Shown here piece by piece: positions 25,707 through 35,181 of a DNA stretch of 64,000 bases. Source of the DNA: Agitococcus lubricus. GTDB taxonomy: Bacteria > Pseudomonadota > Gammaproteobacteria > Pseudomonadales > Moraxellaceae. The position numbers were made by a program, and so were the translations under genes. The notes under the pieces are model-generated. The model had not been told where the DNA came from. It was given only the letters and a program-made list of their open reading frames with translations, and ran no database searches. Location of the stretch: positions 46,338-110,337 of the forward strand of contig NZ_QAON01000013.1 of the NCBI RefSeq assembly GCF_003051055.1, in the 5' to 3' direction. Numbering within the stretch: position 1 is the first letter of the stretch; each line of letters opens with the position of its first letter.

Positions 25707-26717
25707 ATGATTTTAATCACTGGTGGAGCAGGTTACATAGGCTCTCATGCTGTTGTAGAATTTATGGCGGCAGGCTACGATGTACTTGTTTTAGATAATC
25801 TAAGTAATAGCAAAATAGAAGTCATTTCTAGAGTTAAAGAGTTAGCAGGTAGAGATTTCGAGTTTATCCAAGGTGATATTCGAGACTCTGCACTCTTAGA
25901 CCGTATTTTTTCTCAATATTCTATTGATTCTGTTGTACATTTTGCAGGACTTAAGGCAGTAGGTGAGTCTGTGCAAAAACCACTGATGTACTATGATAAT
26001 AATGTCAATGGCTCTTTGGTTCTATTTGAGGCAATGGCCAAAGCAGGGGTTTATAGTATTGTCTTTAGCTCCTCAGCGACGGTATATGGAGACCCACACA
26101 CGGTACCAATCACCGAAGATTTTCCATTGAAAACGACAAATCCATATGGTGCAACAAAACTCGTCATCGAGGGGATATTAAACGATTTGCATCGCTCTAA
26201 TCCGCTATGGCGTATTGCAATTTTGCGATACTTTAATCCTACGGGTGCGCATAAAAGTGGGCGTATTGGTGAAGACCCCAATGGTATTCCTAATAATTTA
26301 ATGCCCTATATTGCCCAAGTTGCCACAGGAAGACGGGCTGCATTGCAAGTATTTGGTGATGATTATCCTACCCATGACGGAACGGGCGTTAGAGATTATA
26401 TTCATGTGGTAGATTTAGTTAAAGGCCATGTTAAAGCACTGAACTATTTAGAAAAAAATCAAGAAATTATCATTGTGAACTTAGGAACTGGCATTGGTTA
26501 CTCCGTGTTAGACATGTTAAAAGCGATGGAACAGGCAACACAAAAGACCATTAAATATGAAATGGCACCAAGACGTGCGGGCGATGTGGCTGCTTGTTAT
26601 GCGAATCCTGAATTTGCCTTATCTAAATTAGGATGGCAGGCAGAGTATGACCAACATACGATGTGTGAAGACGTTTGGCGTTGGCAATCACAAAATCCTA
26701 ATGGATATAGCAACTAA
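25707..26717 (+). CDS. galE: UDP-glucose 4-epimerase
   Basis: This 336-residue short-chain dehydrogenase/reductase of extended type carries the NAD-binding motif GGAGYIGSH (residues 6-14), VHFAGLKAVGES, and the catalytic Ser/Tyr-x3-Lys set (SSSATVYG and NPYGATK). Length and motifs match GalE, which interconverts UDP-glucose and UDP-galactose for surface polysaccharide or galactose use. It is not in a gal or capsule cluster, being flanked by glpK and convergent argF. Its own promoter is likely. Confidence 0.95.
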   Translation: MILITGGAGYIGSHAVVEFMAAGYDVLVLDNLSNSKIEVISRVKELAGRDFEFIQGDIRDSALLDRIFSQYSIDSVVHFAGLKAVGESVQKPLMYYDNNVNGSLVLFEAMAKAGVYSIVFSSSATVYGDPHTVPITEDFPLKTTNPYGATKLVIEGILNDLHRSNPLWRIAILRYFNPTGAHKSGRIGEDPNGIPNNLMPYIAQVATGRRAALQVFGDDYPTHDGTGVRDYIHVVDLVKGHVKALNYLEKNQEIIIVNLGTGIGYSVLDMLKAMEQATQKTIKYEMAPRRAGDVAACYANPEFALSKLGWQAEYDQHTMCEDVWRWQSQNPNGYSN

Positions 26718-26726
26718 AACATGCAA

Positions 26727-26747
26727 AGGCGACTATAATAGTCGCCT
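26727..26747. terminator. Convergent terminator between galE and argF
   Basis: A perfect 9-bp inverted repeat AGGCGACTA / TAGTCGCCT with a 3-base spacer lies between the two convergent stops. The flanks lack a clear T-tract, so it is probable rather than certain. Confidence 0.55.
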
Positions 26748-26768
26748 GTAAATGCAATCGGTATTGAC

Positions 26769-27671
26769 TTAACGCATTAAAAATTCCATCAAGGCTTTTT
26801 GGGCATGTAATCTATTTTCAGCTTCATCCCAAACAACCGCACGTGGGTCATCCAACATATCTTCTGAAATTTCTTCACCGCGATGTGCAGGTAGACAATG
26901 CATAAAAATAGCATCGGGCGATGCCAAATCCATTAAGCGCGGATTCACTTGATAGGTCGCAAAACGACGTTTCCGAATACTTTGCTCCGCCTCTTGCCCC
27001 ATACTTGTCCAGACATCTGTAGCAATTAAGTGTGCACCCGCAACGGCATCTTCTGCTGTTTTGACTAAGGTTGCACAATGTTTATACTGAGTTAACACTT
27101 CTGGGTCAGGTTCAAAGCCATAGGGGCAAGCGATACGTAGTTGAAAGTCCAACTGATGTGCCGCATGTATATAAGAATTACACATATTATTGCCATCACC
27201 GACCCAAGCAAATGTTTTGCCTTTCAAATCACCTCTATGTTCAATAAAGGTTTGTAAGTCTGCTAAAATTTGGCAGGGATGATGGTCATCTGTTAAGCCA
27301 TTGATAACAGGCACTCGCGAGTGAGCGGCAAAACGCTCAATAATATCGTGTGCAAAGGTACGAATCATCACAATATCGACCATACGTGAAATGACACGTG
27401 CAGAGTCTTCTACAGGCTCACCACGACCGAGTTGTGTATCACGTGGGGATAAGAAAATAGCAGAACCACCAAATTGTGCCATTCCTGCCTCAAACGAAAC
27501 ACGGGTACGGGTAGATGATTTCTCAAAAATCATGCCTAAAACTTTGCCCTTAAATGGCTCGTAAACAACCCCTTCAGCACGCATTTTTTTTAGTTCAATT
27601 GCGCGGTGTAACACCTCTAATAACTCAGCAGGTGACAAATCCAATAATGTTAAAAAATGGCGAACAGCCAT
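26769..27671 (-). CDS. argF: Ornithine carbamoyltransferase
   Basis: This 300-residue enzyme carries the carbamoyl-phosphate motif SSTRTR (about residues 46-51), the [11 protein letters not shown] segment, and the ornithine-loop motif [10 protein letters not shown] near the C-terminus. It makes citrulline from ornithine and carbamoyl phosphate in arginine synthesis. The neighbour upstream on the same strand is argD with a 177-bp gap, giving two arginine pathway genes that may share regulation. Confidence 0.96.
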   Translation of the reverse strand: MAVRHFLTLLDLSPAELLEVLHRAIELKKMRAEGVVYEPFKGKVLGMIFEKSSTRTRVSFEAGMAQFGGSAIFLSPRDTQLGRGEPVEDSARVISRMVDIVMIRTFAHDIIERFAAHSRVPVINGLTDDHHPCQILADLQTFIEHRGDLKGKTFAWVGDGNNMCNSYIHAAHQLDFQLRIACPYGFEPDPEVLTQYKHCATLVKTAEDAVAGAHLIATDVWTSMGQEAEQSIRKRRFATYQVNPRLMDLASPDAIFMHCLPAHRGEEISEDMLDDPRAVVWDEAENRLHAQKALMEFLMR

Positions 27672-27794
27672 TGTAAAATCCTCAAAATAAAAACCGCCAC
27701 CTAGTCATTCAAATAAGTGGTATATGATTGTTTTCTAAAACTTGCTTGAGTTGTATCTGTAATATGTTACCTATACAAAGCATCAACAGTCTTG

Positions 27795-27831
27795 TGTGTT
27801 GGCCTAAGCCTAGCACGGCTTCACCAACACA
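27795..27831. repeat. Stem-loop between argD and argF
   Basis: TGTGTTGG (27795-27802) pairs with CCAACACA (27824-27831), and inside AAGCC pairs with GGCTT. It is located just beyond the argD stop at 27849 but lacks a T-tract on the minus strand, so it may attenuate or stabilise rather than terminate. Confidence 0.4.
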
Positions 27832-27848
27832 ACATAACAAATTTTTGC

Positions 27849-29021
27849 TTACGCTAAATAACGACGTACTAATCGACAAACGCGTAAGATAATTTCATCT
27901 GCTTCTGATTGCGTGAGTGTCAAGGTTGGTAGTAGGCGAATAACACTATCGGCAGTGACATTAAGTAATAACTTTTCTTCATCTCGAGCCAAACCAACCA
28001 GCTCGGCACAGGGTCTAGGCAAACGAATACCAATCATCATGCCATGACCGTTAACTTGCACATCCAAATCAGCCAATTTATCCCTAAAGGAAGCGATTAA
28101 ATATTGTCCAACTGTAGCTGCATTGTCGATGGGCCCTTGTTCTAATAGTTCAACCACAGTGAGTGCCGCGCGACAGGCGAGGGGAGTGCCTCCATAAGTC
28201 GAGCCATGATTCCCTGGTTTGAATAAATCACGCGCTTTACCTTGTACCAGACATGCACCAATTGGAAAACCATTACCTAAACCTTTTGCTGTTGTCACGA
28301 CATCTGGCTTAATTTGGGTATGTTGATAGGCAAAATATTTACCTGTACGGCCATTACCTGTTTGAATTTCATCAAGCATTAGTAATAAGTCATGCTGGTC
28401 GCAAATACGTCTTAATGCCTCTAAATAGGCAAATCCTTGCTTCGAGACACGAATACCGCCTTCGCCTTGAATAGGCTCAACTAAAATTGCAACAATATTA
28501 GGATTCTCAGCAATCGCTTGTTCTATGGCGGATATATCGTCAAAAGGTACACGCACAAAACCTTGAACTAAAGGTTCAAAACCTATTTGCACTTTTTTAT
28601 TACCCGTGGCCGATAGCGTAGCCATTGTGCGGCCATGAAAAGAGTTCTCCATGACAATAATGGTGGGTTCGGCAATGTTTTTTTGATGACCAAATACACG
28701 CGCTAATTTAATAGCTGCTTCGTTAGCTTCTGCACCAGAATTACTGAAAAAGCAAAACTCCATTCCCGAAACACGTCGTAATGCCTGTCCTAACGCCTCT
28801 TGCAATGGAACTTGGTATAAATTAGAGGTATGGACGAGGGTCTCAGCTTGTTCAGCAATCGCTTTGGCAACTACAGGATGAGCATGGCCTAAACCACACA
28901 CTGCAATTCCTGTCAGAGCGTCTAAATAAGCCTGACCATCAGCATCATATAACCAGCAACCTTGTCCTTTCACAAAAGCAATCGGTTGACGGGCATAAGT
29001 GGGCATTAACGCGCTAGTCAT
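27849..29021 (-). CDS. argD: Acetylornithine aminotransferase
   Basis: This class III PLP-dependent aminotransferase has 390 residues from the ATG at 29021 (MTSALMPTYARQPIAF); seven further upstream codons are open but unlike the family. Motifs include FFSNSGAEANEAAIKLAR, MENSFHGRTMATLSATGN, LDEIQTGNGRTG and the PLP-lysine segment TTAKGLGNGFPIGA. It transaminates N-acetylglutamate semialdehyde in arginine synthesis. Succinylornithine or ornithine aminotransferase are alternatives, but adjacency to argF favours ArgD. Confidence 0.9.
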   Translation of the reverse strand: MTSALMPTYARQPIAFVKGQGCWLYDADGQAYLDALTGIAVCGLGHAHPVVAKAIAEQAETLVHTSNLYQVPLQEALGQALRRVSGMEFCFFSNSGAEANEAAIKLARVFGHQKNIAEPTIIVMENSFHGRTMATLSATGNKKVQIGFEPLVQGFVRVPFDDISAIEQAIAENPNIVAILVEPIQGEGGIRVSKQGFAYLEALRRICDQHDLLLMLDEIQTGNGRTGKYFAYQHTQIKPDVVTTAKGLGNGFPIGACLVQGKARDLFKPGNHGSTYGGTPLACRAALTVVELLEQGPIDNAATVGQYLIASFRDKLADLDVQVNGHGMMIGIRLPRPCAELVGLARDEEKLLLNVTADSVIRLLPTLTLTQSEADEIILRVCRLVRRYLA

Positions 29022-29158
29022 GGCAAAACCTAAGTAAATCAATAAAAGAAAGGGGATGACGATGTGTTATCGTCGTCTTACATATTAACGGCATTAGGTA
29101 TTATCCGTAAATCGCGTTACAATATAAAATCAGTCATTTTTTGATAAAGGTTATTGTT

Positions 29159-29482
29159 ATGGATATTGAAGCGCTCATTAAAAAGCAAATTGCTGAAAAT
29201 TCAGTCATTCTTTATATGAAAGGTACACCACAATTTCCACAATGTGGCTTTTCGGCACGTACTGTTGAGGCTTTAATGCAAATTGGTGAGCCGTTTGCAT
29301 ATGTCAATATTTTAGAAAATCCAGATATTCGCTCCACATTACCCAAAATTGCGAACTGGCCAACGTTTCCACAATTGTGGGTCAATGGAGAGCTGATTGG
29401 CGGTTGTGATATTGTCTTAGAAATGACACAAAAAGGTGAGCTTGCACCCATAGTCAAAGCAGCGGCTCAGAAGACAGAATAA
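29159..29482 (+). CDS. grxD: Monothiol glutaredoxin, Grx4 type
   Basis: This 107-residue protein has the monothiol active site CGFS at residues 29-32. The WPTFPQLWVNGELIGGCDIV segment that binds glutathione is present. The start is ATG 29159, preceded by AAGG; a TTG six codons upstream also opens the frame. Grx4-type proteins bind a [2Fe-2S] cluster with glutathione and partner with BolA in iron-sulfur delivery. It is divergent from argD and monocistronic. Confidence 0.95.
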   Translation: MDIEALIKKQIAENSVILYMKGTPQFPQCGFSARTVEALMQIGEPFAYVNILENPDIRSTLPKIANWPTFPQLWVNGELIGGCDIVLEMTQKGELAPIVKAAAQKTE

Positions 29483-29491
29483 ATAGCAAAC

Positions 29492-29516
29492 AGGGTTGAT
29501 AGGCACTATCGACCCT
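29492..29516 (+). terminator. Hairpin after grxD
   Basis: AGGGTTGATAG pairs with CTATCGACCCT (one G-U pair) around a 3-base loop, 10 bp after the stop. The following sequence is only weakly T-rich. Confidence 0.55.
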
Positions 29517-29580
29517 ACTTAAAAAGCAGCCTATACCGCATGCCCTTTAGAAATTTGCTTTTGTTGAAATTTCAACAGCT

Positions 29581-30867
29581 CTACTCACACTCTCTCAAAA
29601 TAACCTCAATATACGCTTTATTGAAATCAGACGCATTAGCAAAAACTTGTAGTTGATTACCTAAAAATTCTGTCGACATGAGGCGCTCAATGATGCGAAA
29701 ATAGAATTTTTCGGTACTATCTATAGTCAGCGAAGTATAGTTTGGTGTAGAAGCGGCAATACTGAATTTTAACATGAGCTGATCATCTATGGTGTTCATA
29801 TCTGTATAAAAGCCAGACTCAAAAATACCTACAATAGAAGATGAGCCTAAATTAGTACTATCAATTGCTTTAAGTGGGAAATTATTAAAATTACTGCGTG
29901 TTAATGCTAAGTTTTCTTCTTCACTTTTGTTTAACAAGCCAGCAGCAATTAAATCCGACGTATTATCTAAACTGTCTGCGCCATCAATCACGTCTCCTGT
30001 CCCTTGGCTTCCCGCCGCCATACTTGCGGTGAGTTCAGGCAAATTATTGGGGTTAGTGGGAAGTTTAACTGCTAGTTTTGGACTTTTTGCGTCTTCTTCT
30101 GCTTTTTTGAAGACATACATTGCTTGTAAAAATTGATTATAACTGGCAAAAGATTCTAACTTTGGTCGTGCCAAGCTCCCAGCAATACCCGCTCCTGCAG
30201 TTGTAGAGACCAATGAACCTGCAGCACGACTAGCGTCTACATTAACCACTTCTTCTGTTTCTAAATTTTCAATTTCAACAGGTGTCGATGACGGGCTAGG
30301 TGCTTGGCCTTGTCTTGCCTCATAACTTTGGCCTTCATTCACATCTACGCTACCAATATCGGTACTTAATTTAATTTGTCCCTGACTGACAGTCACTTTT
30401 AATACGTCGTTATTCAGCGTCGTAGAATAGTCAGTTCCGCGAATACCGATGGTTGCAACAGGTGTATTAAATTGATAGTTATTTTTATTGACTTTACCAA
30501 TCACTCCGCTAATTGCACGTACACCACCTTGTAAAAACTTAAAGAACACCGCCCCTTGCTCTGGTGTGTCTTTACTAAAGCTATATTTCTCAATCACAAA
30601 AACAGAGTTTGGACGTAAAGAAATAAAGCCTCCATCGGTCATACGGATTTGAATACGGCCTTTAGCTGTCGTTTCGATTTTATCGCCAGCCTTGACAAGA
30701 TCGCCTTTATAAAGCGGACGTTGTTTGCTATCTGTCCCCGTGGCCGTGACTTCACCCGCAATGAAGTTGACACGACCTGCGGTTTCGCCATAAGCAGTAC
30801 CCACAAAAAGCACACCTAGGGTCGCTGTGATGATATGTTTATAATGAAAGGCTTGCCAAAATGACAT
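29581..30867 (-). CDS. FecR-domain periplasmic protein
   Basis: This 428-residue secreted protein has a signal peptide (hydrophobic ITATLGVLFVGTAYG, cleavage near residue 27) and a FecR-type beta domain (about 30-165: GRVNFIAGEVTATG, YKGDLVKAGDKIETTAKGRIQIRMTDGG and TPVATIGIRGTDYS). A low-complexity central part and a strand-rich C-terminal part follow. It is not the sigma-factor regulator FecR: there is no fecI and the domain is on the secreted side. Related FecR-only proteins of this type are often longer. The function is unknown. Confidence 0.75.
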   Translation of the reverse strand: MSFWQAFHYKHIITATLGVLFVGTAYGETAGRVNFIAGEVTATGTDSKQRPLYKGDLVKAGDKIETTAKGRIQIRMTDGGFISLRPNSVFVIEKYSFSKDTPEQGAVFFKFLQGGVRAISGVIGKVNKNNYQFNTPVATIGIRGTDYSTTLNNDVLKVTVSQGQIKLSTDIGSVDVNEGQSYEARQGQAPSPSSTPVEIENLETEEVVNVDASRAAGSLVSTTAGAGIAGSLARPKLESFASYNQFLQAMYVFKKAEEDAKSPKLAVKLPTNPNNLPELTASMAAGSQGTGDVIDGADSLDNTSDLIAAGLLNKSEEENLALTRSNFNNFPLKAIDSTNLGSSSIVGIFESGFYTDMNTIDDQLMLKFSIAASTPNYTSLTIDSTEKFYFRIIERLMSTEFLGNQLQVFANASDFNKAYIEVILRECE

Positions 30868-31139
30868 TTAATCTATGCCCCTTTATTTTTGTTTTGCCAG
30901 ACCTCAAGGGTCTTATGTTATAGCAATTTCGTTTTAATGGCAGAGGAGTCGACCAAGTTGTGCTACAACTATGTATACACCTAACAATCTTGGGAAACTG
31001 TTAGCAGCATATTTATTTTATGTCTTTATCATACAATAAGCGATAGGACAATATGAAGCCGAATTTCTTGCTATTTATCTCAAATTGGATGTTGTCCACA
31101 GTGTGTCGTAGTGTCACTATTCAATTATGAAGGCATAAA

Positions 31140-31154
31140 TGATAATGATTATCA
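31140..31154 (+). promoter_or_regulatory. Fur box (perfect 7-1-7 palindrome)
   Basis: TGATAATGATTATCA at 31140-31154 is an exact 7-1-7 inverted repeat and equals the established Fur consensus unit. It ends 6 bp before the -35 of the FMN-binding/PepSY gene promoter, so Fe-loaded Fur would repress these genes. Confidence 0.85.
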
Positions 31155-31160
31155 TATTTT

Positions 31161-31189
31161 TTGTGGCTACGACAAAAAAATGCTATTCT
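31161..31189 (+). promoter_or_regulatory. Promoter of the FMN-binding/PepSY genes
   Basis: TTGTGG at 31161-31166, a 17-base spacer, then TATTCT at 31184-31189, preceded by TGC (an extended -10). It is 57 bp before the ATG at 31246 and abuts the Fur box. Confidence 0.5.
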
Positions 31190-31245
31190 TAACAAGAGTT
31201 TTTCTGACAGTTCATGGCAAATAGTCCTTCTAAGTTCTTCATTTT

Positions 31246-31761
31246 ATGATTGATATGCGTTATTTCCTATTTCTTCTTTGTGTATTAACAGGCAGCAGCC
31301 ATGCTAGCAATGTGAGTGAGCTTAATGTGTTCTTGAATAAACATTTTGAGCAAGCCCCTCAAAGCAATACCTTATGGTTAAAACCTAATCTAAAACAACG
31401 TGTTGAAGGGATACTAGGGCACCCTTATCAGGGCTTAAGAGTAAAGTATTGGCAACTAGGGACTAAAAGTGCTTGGATATTGGATGAGATTGGTAAAGAG
31501 CAACCTATTACCACAGGAATTATCATCGAAAAAGGCAAAATTAGTACCGTCGAAGTACTAGTTTATCGTGAAAGTCGGGGTGGGGAAGTGCAACAAAACT
31601 TTTTTACGCGCCAATTTGTTGGCGCAACACTACTCACCAACAATAAATTAAGCCAACGTGTAGATGGTATTACGGGGGCAACGATGTCTGTCGCGGCTAT
31701 GCAAAAAATGGCGAAAATAGCGTTATTATTTGATTCCGAAAAAGAAACGGTGATTCCCTAA
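31246..31761 (+). CDS. Exported FMN-binding domain protein, Fur-regulated
   Basis: This 171-residue protein has a signal peptide (RYFLFLLCVLTGSSHA) and an FMN_bind domain of RnfG/NqrC type. The flavin attachment/binding signature is DGITGATMS near residues 141-149, in which the threonine is the usual covalent FMN site. It overlaps the next gene by one base (TAATG). With the following PepSY membrane protein and the Fur box upstream, it probably passes electrons to ferric chelates in the periplasm (inference). An alternative start is the ATG at 31255. Confidence 0.82.
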   Translation: MIDMRYFLFLLCVLTGSSHASNVSELNVFLNKHFEQAPQSNTLWLKPNLKQRVEGILGHPYQGLRVKYWQLGTKSAWILDEIGKEQPITTGIIIEKGKISTVEVLVYRESRGGEVQQNFFTRQFVGATLLTNNKLSQRVDGITGATMSVAAMQKMAKIALLFDSEKETVIP

Positions 31762-32465
31762 TGGCTAAAAAATTGCATTGGCGCTTTTGGCTACTACGAT
31801 GGCATCGTCGGATTGGTATAGTGTTAGGCTTTTTTTTACTCTGGATGTTAGCCACAGGTGCGCTTATTAATCATAGTGACGATTTAGGGCTAGCGAAAAA
31901 AAACTTGCAATCTTCACTTTGGCATGAGTGGTATGGTTTAACACCGCCAAAAACACTGAAAATTGGCCAACAGTCGGTATCTTTTCGGGAAAAAAGTGTA
32001 TGGTTAGGTCAAGATAATATCGGTGCTTGTGCAGAGTTTATTGGTTGGCTGACGCATAAAGACTATGGCGTACTCGCTTGTACAGACCATGTTTGGTTAA
32101 TGTTAACAAACGGTGATATTGTTGACCAACTTGACCGTTCGCGCGGTCTCAACATAGACATCAGTGCAATCGGGCAATATCAAGAACACCTATTTATCCG
32201 TGATACGCAGCAACAAACTTGGCAATTGAACGTAGACGATTTGAGCCTTAGTCCCAGTATAAATTCGCATCAGCTCATTGCATGGCAAGCTCAATTCATC
32301 CTCAATAGTAGTCTTAGTCAAGAACAGTTATTATTAGATTTACATTCGGGACGATTGGGCGGAAAGTGGGGAGTATGGTTGGTTGATATTTTATCCATCG
32401 GTGTCTGCGTTTTAGTGCTGAGTGGTTGGTTTTTGTCACGAAAACGCCATCGTCATGGTCTTTAA
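31761..32465 (+). CDS. PepSY-associated transmembrane protein, putative ferric reductase partner
   Basis: This 234-residue protein has a typical PepSY-TM start: a basic RFWLLRWHRRIGIVLGFFLLWMLATGALINHSDDLGL segment, a periplasmic domain, and a C-terminal span (VWLVDILSIGVCVLVLSGWFLSRKR). The His in the first helix and the HSDD turn are usual in this group, which may bind haem. It is translationally coupled to the FMN-binding protein through TAATG and under the same Fur box, supporting a role in iron reduction at the inner membrane (inference). Confidence 0.82.
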   Translation: MAKKLHWRFWLLRWHRRIGIVLGFFLLWMLATGALINHSDDLGLAKKNLQSSLWHEWYGLTPPKTLKIGQQSVSFREKSVWLGQDNIGACAEFIGWLTHKDYGVLACTDHVWLMLTNGDIVDQLDRSRGLNIDISAIGQYQEHLFIRDTQQQTWQLNVDDLSLSPSINSHQLIAWQAQFILNSSLSQEQLLLDLHSGRLGGKWGVWLVDILSIGVCVLVLSGWFLSRKRHRHGL

Positions 32466-32664
32466 TTAAGCGAAAGATGCAAATAAAGTGTGACAAAACA
32501 AAAATGTGTGCTTTTGCTATCTTGAAATCTTACGCAGAAAACCTCATCTTTGCTGCACTTAACTGATAGACGCAATTTTGTTGCGTATATTTTATTATCA
32601 GTCATTTGCATCGTCTTATTCTTGTATCAATCAGTGACATAATACTCACTCAAAGGAGTCCATC

Positions 32665-33267
32665 ATGGCCGTATTAGTTGGCAAACCTGCCCCAGACTTT
32701 ACTGTACCTGCTGTGTTAGCAACGGGTGAAATCGTTGATAACTTCAACTTAGCTGAAGCCTTAAAGGGTAAATACGGTTTAGTATTTTTCTACCCATTAG
32801 ACTTTACCTTTGTATGTCCGTCTGAATTGATTGCGTTAGACCATCGTATTCCTGACTTCAAAGCGCGTAATGTAGAAGTCATTGGTGTCTCTATCGACTC
32901 GCACTTTACCCACAACGCATGGCGTAATACACCAGTTAACGCAGGTGGTATTGGTCCAGTGCAATACACCTTAGCAGCGGATATCAAGCACGATATCGCC
33001 AAAGCCTATGATGTAGAAGCAGAGGGTGGTGTTGCTTACCGTGGTGCTTTCTTAATTGATAAAAACGGCATTGTGCGTTCACAAATCATTAACGATTTAC
33101 CGTTAGGCCGTAATATGGAAGAATTGCTGCGTTTAGTGGACGCTTTACAGTTTACCGAAGAACACGGTGAAGTGTGTCCCGCTAACTGGAAAAAAGGCGA
33201 TAAGGGTATGACAGCAACGCCTGATGGTGTTGCCTCCTATTTAGCCGAAAATGCCGATAAACTCTAA
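32665..33267 (+). CDS. Typical 2-Cys peroxiredoxin (AhpC/TSA family)
   Basis: This 200-residue peroxiredoxin has the peroxidatic Cys51 in FTFVCPSEL and the resolving Cys171 in GEVCPANW. It reduces hydrogen peroxide and organic peroxides, using thioredoxin or AhpF for recycling. There is no ahpF beside it. The length and motifs fit the Prx1/AhpC class with C-terminal tail GMTATPDGVASYLAENADKL. A strong AAAGGAG ribosome site precedes the start. It lies 55 bp upstream of sodB with a terminator between, so the pair forms an oxidative-stress block. Confidence 0.94.
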   Translation: MAVLVGKPAPDFTVPAVLATGEIVDNFNLAEALKGKYGLVFFYPLDFTFVCPSELIALDHRIPDFKARNVEVIGVSIDSHFTHNAWRNTPVNAGGIGPVQYTLAADIKHDIAKAYDVEAEGGVAYRGAFLIDKNGIVRSQIINDLPLGRNMEELLRLVDALQFTEEHGEVCPANWKKGDKGMTATPDGVASYLAENADKL

Positions 33268-33274
33268 TTGTTAG

Positions 33275-33300
33275 TGGCCTAGCACATGCTAGGCCTTTCT
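33275..33300 (+). terminator. Terminator between peroxiredoxin and sodB
   Basis: GGCCTAGCA (33275-33283) pairs with TGCTAGGCC (33286-33294) and is followed by TTTCT. It lies 7 bp past the peroxiredoxin stop, so part of sodB transcription must be read-through or start close by. Confidence 0.65.
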
Positions 33301-33322
33301 CTTATTTACAAGGAGCTCGCTC

Positions 33323-33922
33323 ATGGCCATTACCTTGCCAGCATTACCCTACGCAAATGACGCACTTGCACCACATATCACCCCAGAAACCATCGAGTTT
33401 CATCACGGTAAGCACCACAATGCGTATGTTGTTAACTTAAACAACTTAATCAAAGACACGGATTTAGCGGATAAAGACTTAGAAGCGATTATCCAAGCCG
33501 TTGCTGGAGATGCTAGCAAAGCTGGCGTATTTAATAATGCTGCACAAGTTTGGAATCACACCTTTTACTGGAACTCCATGAAGCAAAACGGTGGTGGTAA
33601 ACCAACTGGCGCGATTGCTGCTAAAATTGATGCAGACTTTGGTAGCTACGAAAAGTTTGTTGAATTGTTTACAGCTGCAGCAACCACACAATTTGGTTCT
33701 GGTTGGGCATGGTTAGTCGTTGGTGCTGACGGCAAATTAGCCATCACAAAAACTGGCAATGCGGATACTCCTATCGTTCATGGTCAAAAACCCTTATTAA
33801 CGATTGACGTATGGGAACATGCTTATTACATCGATTTCCGTAATTTACGTCCAAAATACATTGCGACTTTCTTAGAAAGTTTAGTCAATTGGGATTTTGC
33901 AAACGCAAATTTAGGCGCTTAA
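33323..33922 (+). CDS. sodB: Iron superoxide dismutase
   Basis: This 199-residue Fe/Mn-SOD has metal ligands in FHHGKHHNAYV (His27), the NHTFYW segment and WEHAYYIDF. The FNNAAQVWNHTFYWNSM sequence and Gln-containing second-shell pattern favour the iron-type enzyme over the manganese type. It converts superoxide to peroxide, which the upstream peroxiredoxin would remove. Strong AAGGAG lies 8-13 bases before the ATG. Confidence 0.94.
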   Translation: MAITLPALPYANDALAPHITPETIEFHHGKHHNAYVVNLNNLIKDTDLADKDLEAIIQAVAGDASKAGVFNNAAQVWNHTFYWNSMKQNGGGKPTGAIAAKIDADFGSYEKFVELFTAAATTQFGSGWAWLVVGADGKLAITKTGNADTPIVHGQKPLLTIDVWEHAYYIDFRNLRPKYIATFLESLVNWDFANANLGA

Positions 33923-33959
33923 CTGACCCAAATTAGCGTTTTTTAGCGCCACCCAATGT

Positions 33960-33988
33960 AAAAAAGCCCCTAGATAGGGGCTTTTTTA
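33960..33988. terminator. Bidirectional terminator sodB / trxB
   Basis: AAGCCCC (33964-33970) pairs with GGGGCTT (33977-33983), flanked by an A-run on the left and T6 on the right, so it works for both convergent genes. Confidence 0.85.
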
Positions 33989-33995
33989 TAGCAGT

Positions 33996-34991
<996 letters not shown>

Positions 34992-35181
34992 CTACGTTAT
35001 CGGTCAATATTTTAGACGATATTAGCATGCCTCTGAAATCATCCTAGTCAACAATAATACGGCGTTGTATCACTAAAAAAAGATATCGAACACAAACGAT
35101 GTACTACACTGATAAGTGTACTTGGGGATGATTTGATAAAAAGCAAGTTCAAATTCACTACGGTCTCCTAAGGAACTCATC

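Larger units (their letters stand above)
30868..31245. other. Divergent intergenic region with Fur box and promoter
   Basis: This is 378 bp between the FecR-domain gene and the FMN-binding gene. It holds a perfect Fur palindrome (31140-31154) and a good promoter (31161-31189), both serving the plus-strand pair. I see no open frame. Confidence 0.6.

Noticed and set aside
35100..35125. ACACT/AGTGT inverted repeat in the trxB-ald divergent region as a possible operator
   Set aside because: Only a 5-bp stem, no known consensus and no linked regulator gene.
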